Below, piece after piece: positions 63,691 through 64,000 of a DNA stretch of 64,000 nt. Within the stretch, counting starts at the first letter, position 1; each line of letters begins with the position of its first letter. Under the pieces are notes generated by a model. The model saw only the letters and a program-made list of their open reading frames with translations, was not told where the DNA came from and made no database searches. A program made the position numbers and the translations under genes. The stretch is from Hanleya hanleyi (taxonomy: Eukaryota > Mollusca > Polyplacophora > Lepidopleurida > Hanleyidae). The stretch is from assembly GCA_036873755.1 (NCBI GenBank), contig JAVTVY010033629.1, positions 82,208-146,207 of the forward strand. The letters are read 5' to 3'.

Positions 63691-64000
63691 TTCAATAGAC
63701 AAGCCATTTCCGATGTTTACTTGAAAAACTTGACATAACATATGAATGAATTGATAACAGTAATTTGTGATTCTTTGAAGTCCTGGCTTTCATTTCATAC
63801 TGTCGGTTTCACAGTCTGAGCTTCCTGTCCTGTCAAATTGCATCTCTCCTCACCACACCATAATGAACAGTTTATCAATGATGTTTTTATTATGTTCACA
63901 GCTTCACTGTGGATTCTGGTGAAAGAATACAAATACGCTTACAACACAGCTTTGCCCAGTTCCAGGTAGGCCAAATGTACCAGTGGTGTGTTCTATTCCT
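63691..64000. other. No gene seen
   Basis: No reading frame, repeat or fold stands out up to the window end. Confidence 0.4.

Overview
The window looks like an intergenic or intronic part of a marine invertebrate genome, most probably a mollusc. The evidence is indirect: a decayed copy of the GAGTGAGTGAGT...TTTAACATCGCTTTC repeat I associate with molluscs (about 18338-18405), short SINEs ending in GTGCGACGTTAAAC with AACC tails, and a mix of Polinton/Maverick, Gypsy, Penelope-like and TTAA-type MITE sequence. I recognise no complete host gene. Two possible first exons ending in good splice donors (17149-17425 minus; 60336-60446 plus) are the best host candidates.

Layout. 1-1250 is a detached piece of Polinton terminal repeat plus unique DNA. 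1251-14414 is a Polinton/Maverick-type element (Polinton A) with ~1.9-2 kb terminal inverted repeats and every gene on the plus strand. Its left half holds three genes built from what I read as repeated PC4-like modules, a small tail-anchored protein with a BH1-like segment, a chromodomain integrase, a single-pass membrane protein with a Thr-rich repeat, and a packaging ATPase. Most of these have their own TATA box 41-58 bp before the ATG, and two of those boxes contain the stop codon of the upstream gene. The right half (8157-11789) is a run of capsid-module genes linked by ATGA, GTGA, TAATG and TAACATG junctions behind one TATA box and before one AATAAA. No DNA polymerase B is present. Integrase, major capsid protein and protease are broken, and the penton protein looks internally deleted.

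14415-21480 holds a ~365-bp tandem repeat, a 28-bp satellite, one possible secreted-protein exon and a LINE reverse transcriptase remnant. 21490-37282 is a second Polinton-related locus (B) scrambled by nested tandem duplication. It has three copies of a C2H2-finger gene (one intact), a pseudogene in which a C2H2 finger is joined to a packaging ATPase, two small plus-strand genes or remnants, and terminal repeats with regular arrays of TGCGCATGCGCA and TGACGTCA palindromes. Two later insertions (1084 bp with TTAA duplication; ~660 bp) have empty sites preserved in sister copies.

39169-44555 is a broken Gypsy element with a readable 3' LTR and an extra zinc-finger ORF after a splice acceptor. 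44600-47400 carries a dispersed repeat family. 47537-52552 is a second, minus-strand Gypsy element whose 5' LTR/primer-binding-site segment is inverted between two 161-bp inverted arms. 53381-58534 is an older inverted-repeat-bounded region containing a Penelope-like element and a TTAA MITE. 58940-59530 is a minisatellite. 60552-62575 is a ~2 kb transposon with ~420-bp inverted repeats carrying a THAP-type exon and a SWIM-type exon tail to tail. The last kilobase has Penelope-type terminal fragments.

How genes work together: in Polinton A the integrase would insert the element, the ATPase would package DNA, the protease would mature a capsid of double and single jelly-roll proteins, and the PC4-like and BH1-like proteins would act on DNA and on the host cell. 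The last two roles are inference. The present copy cannot be autonomous.
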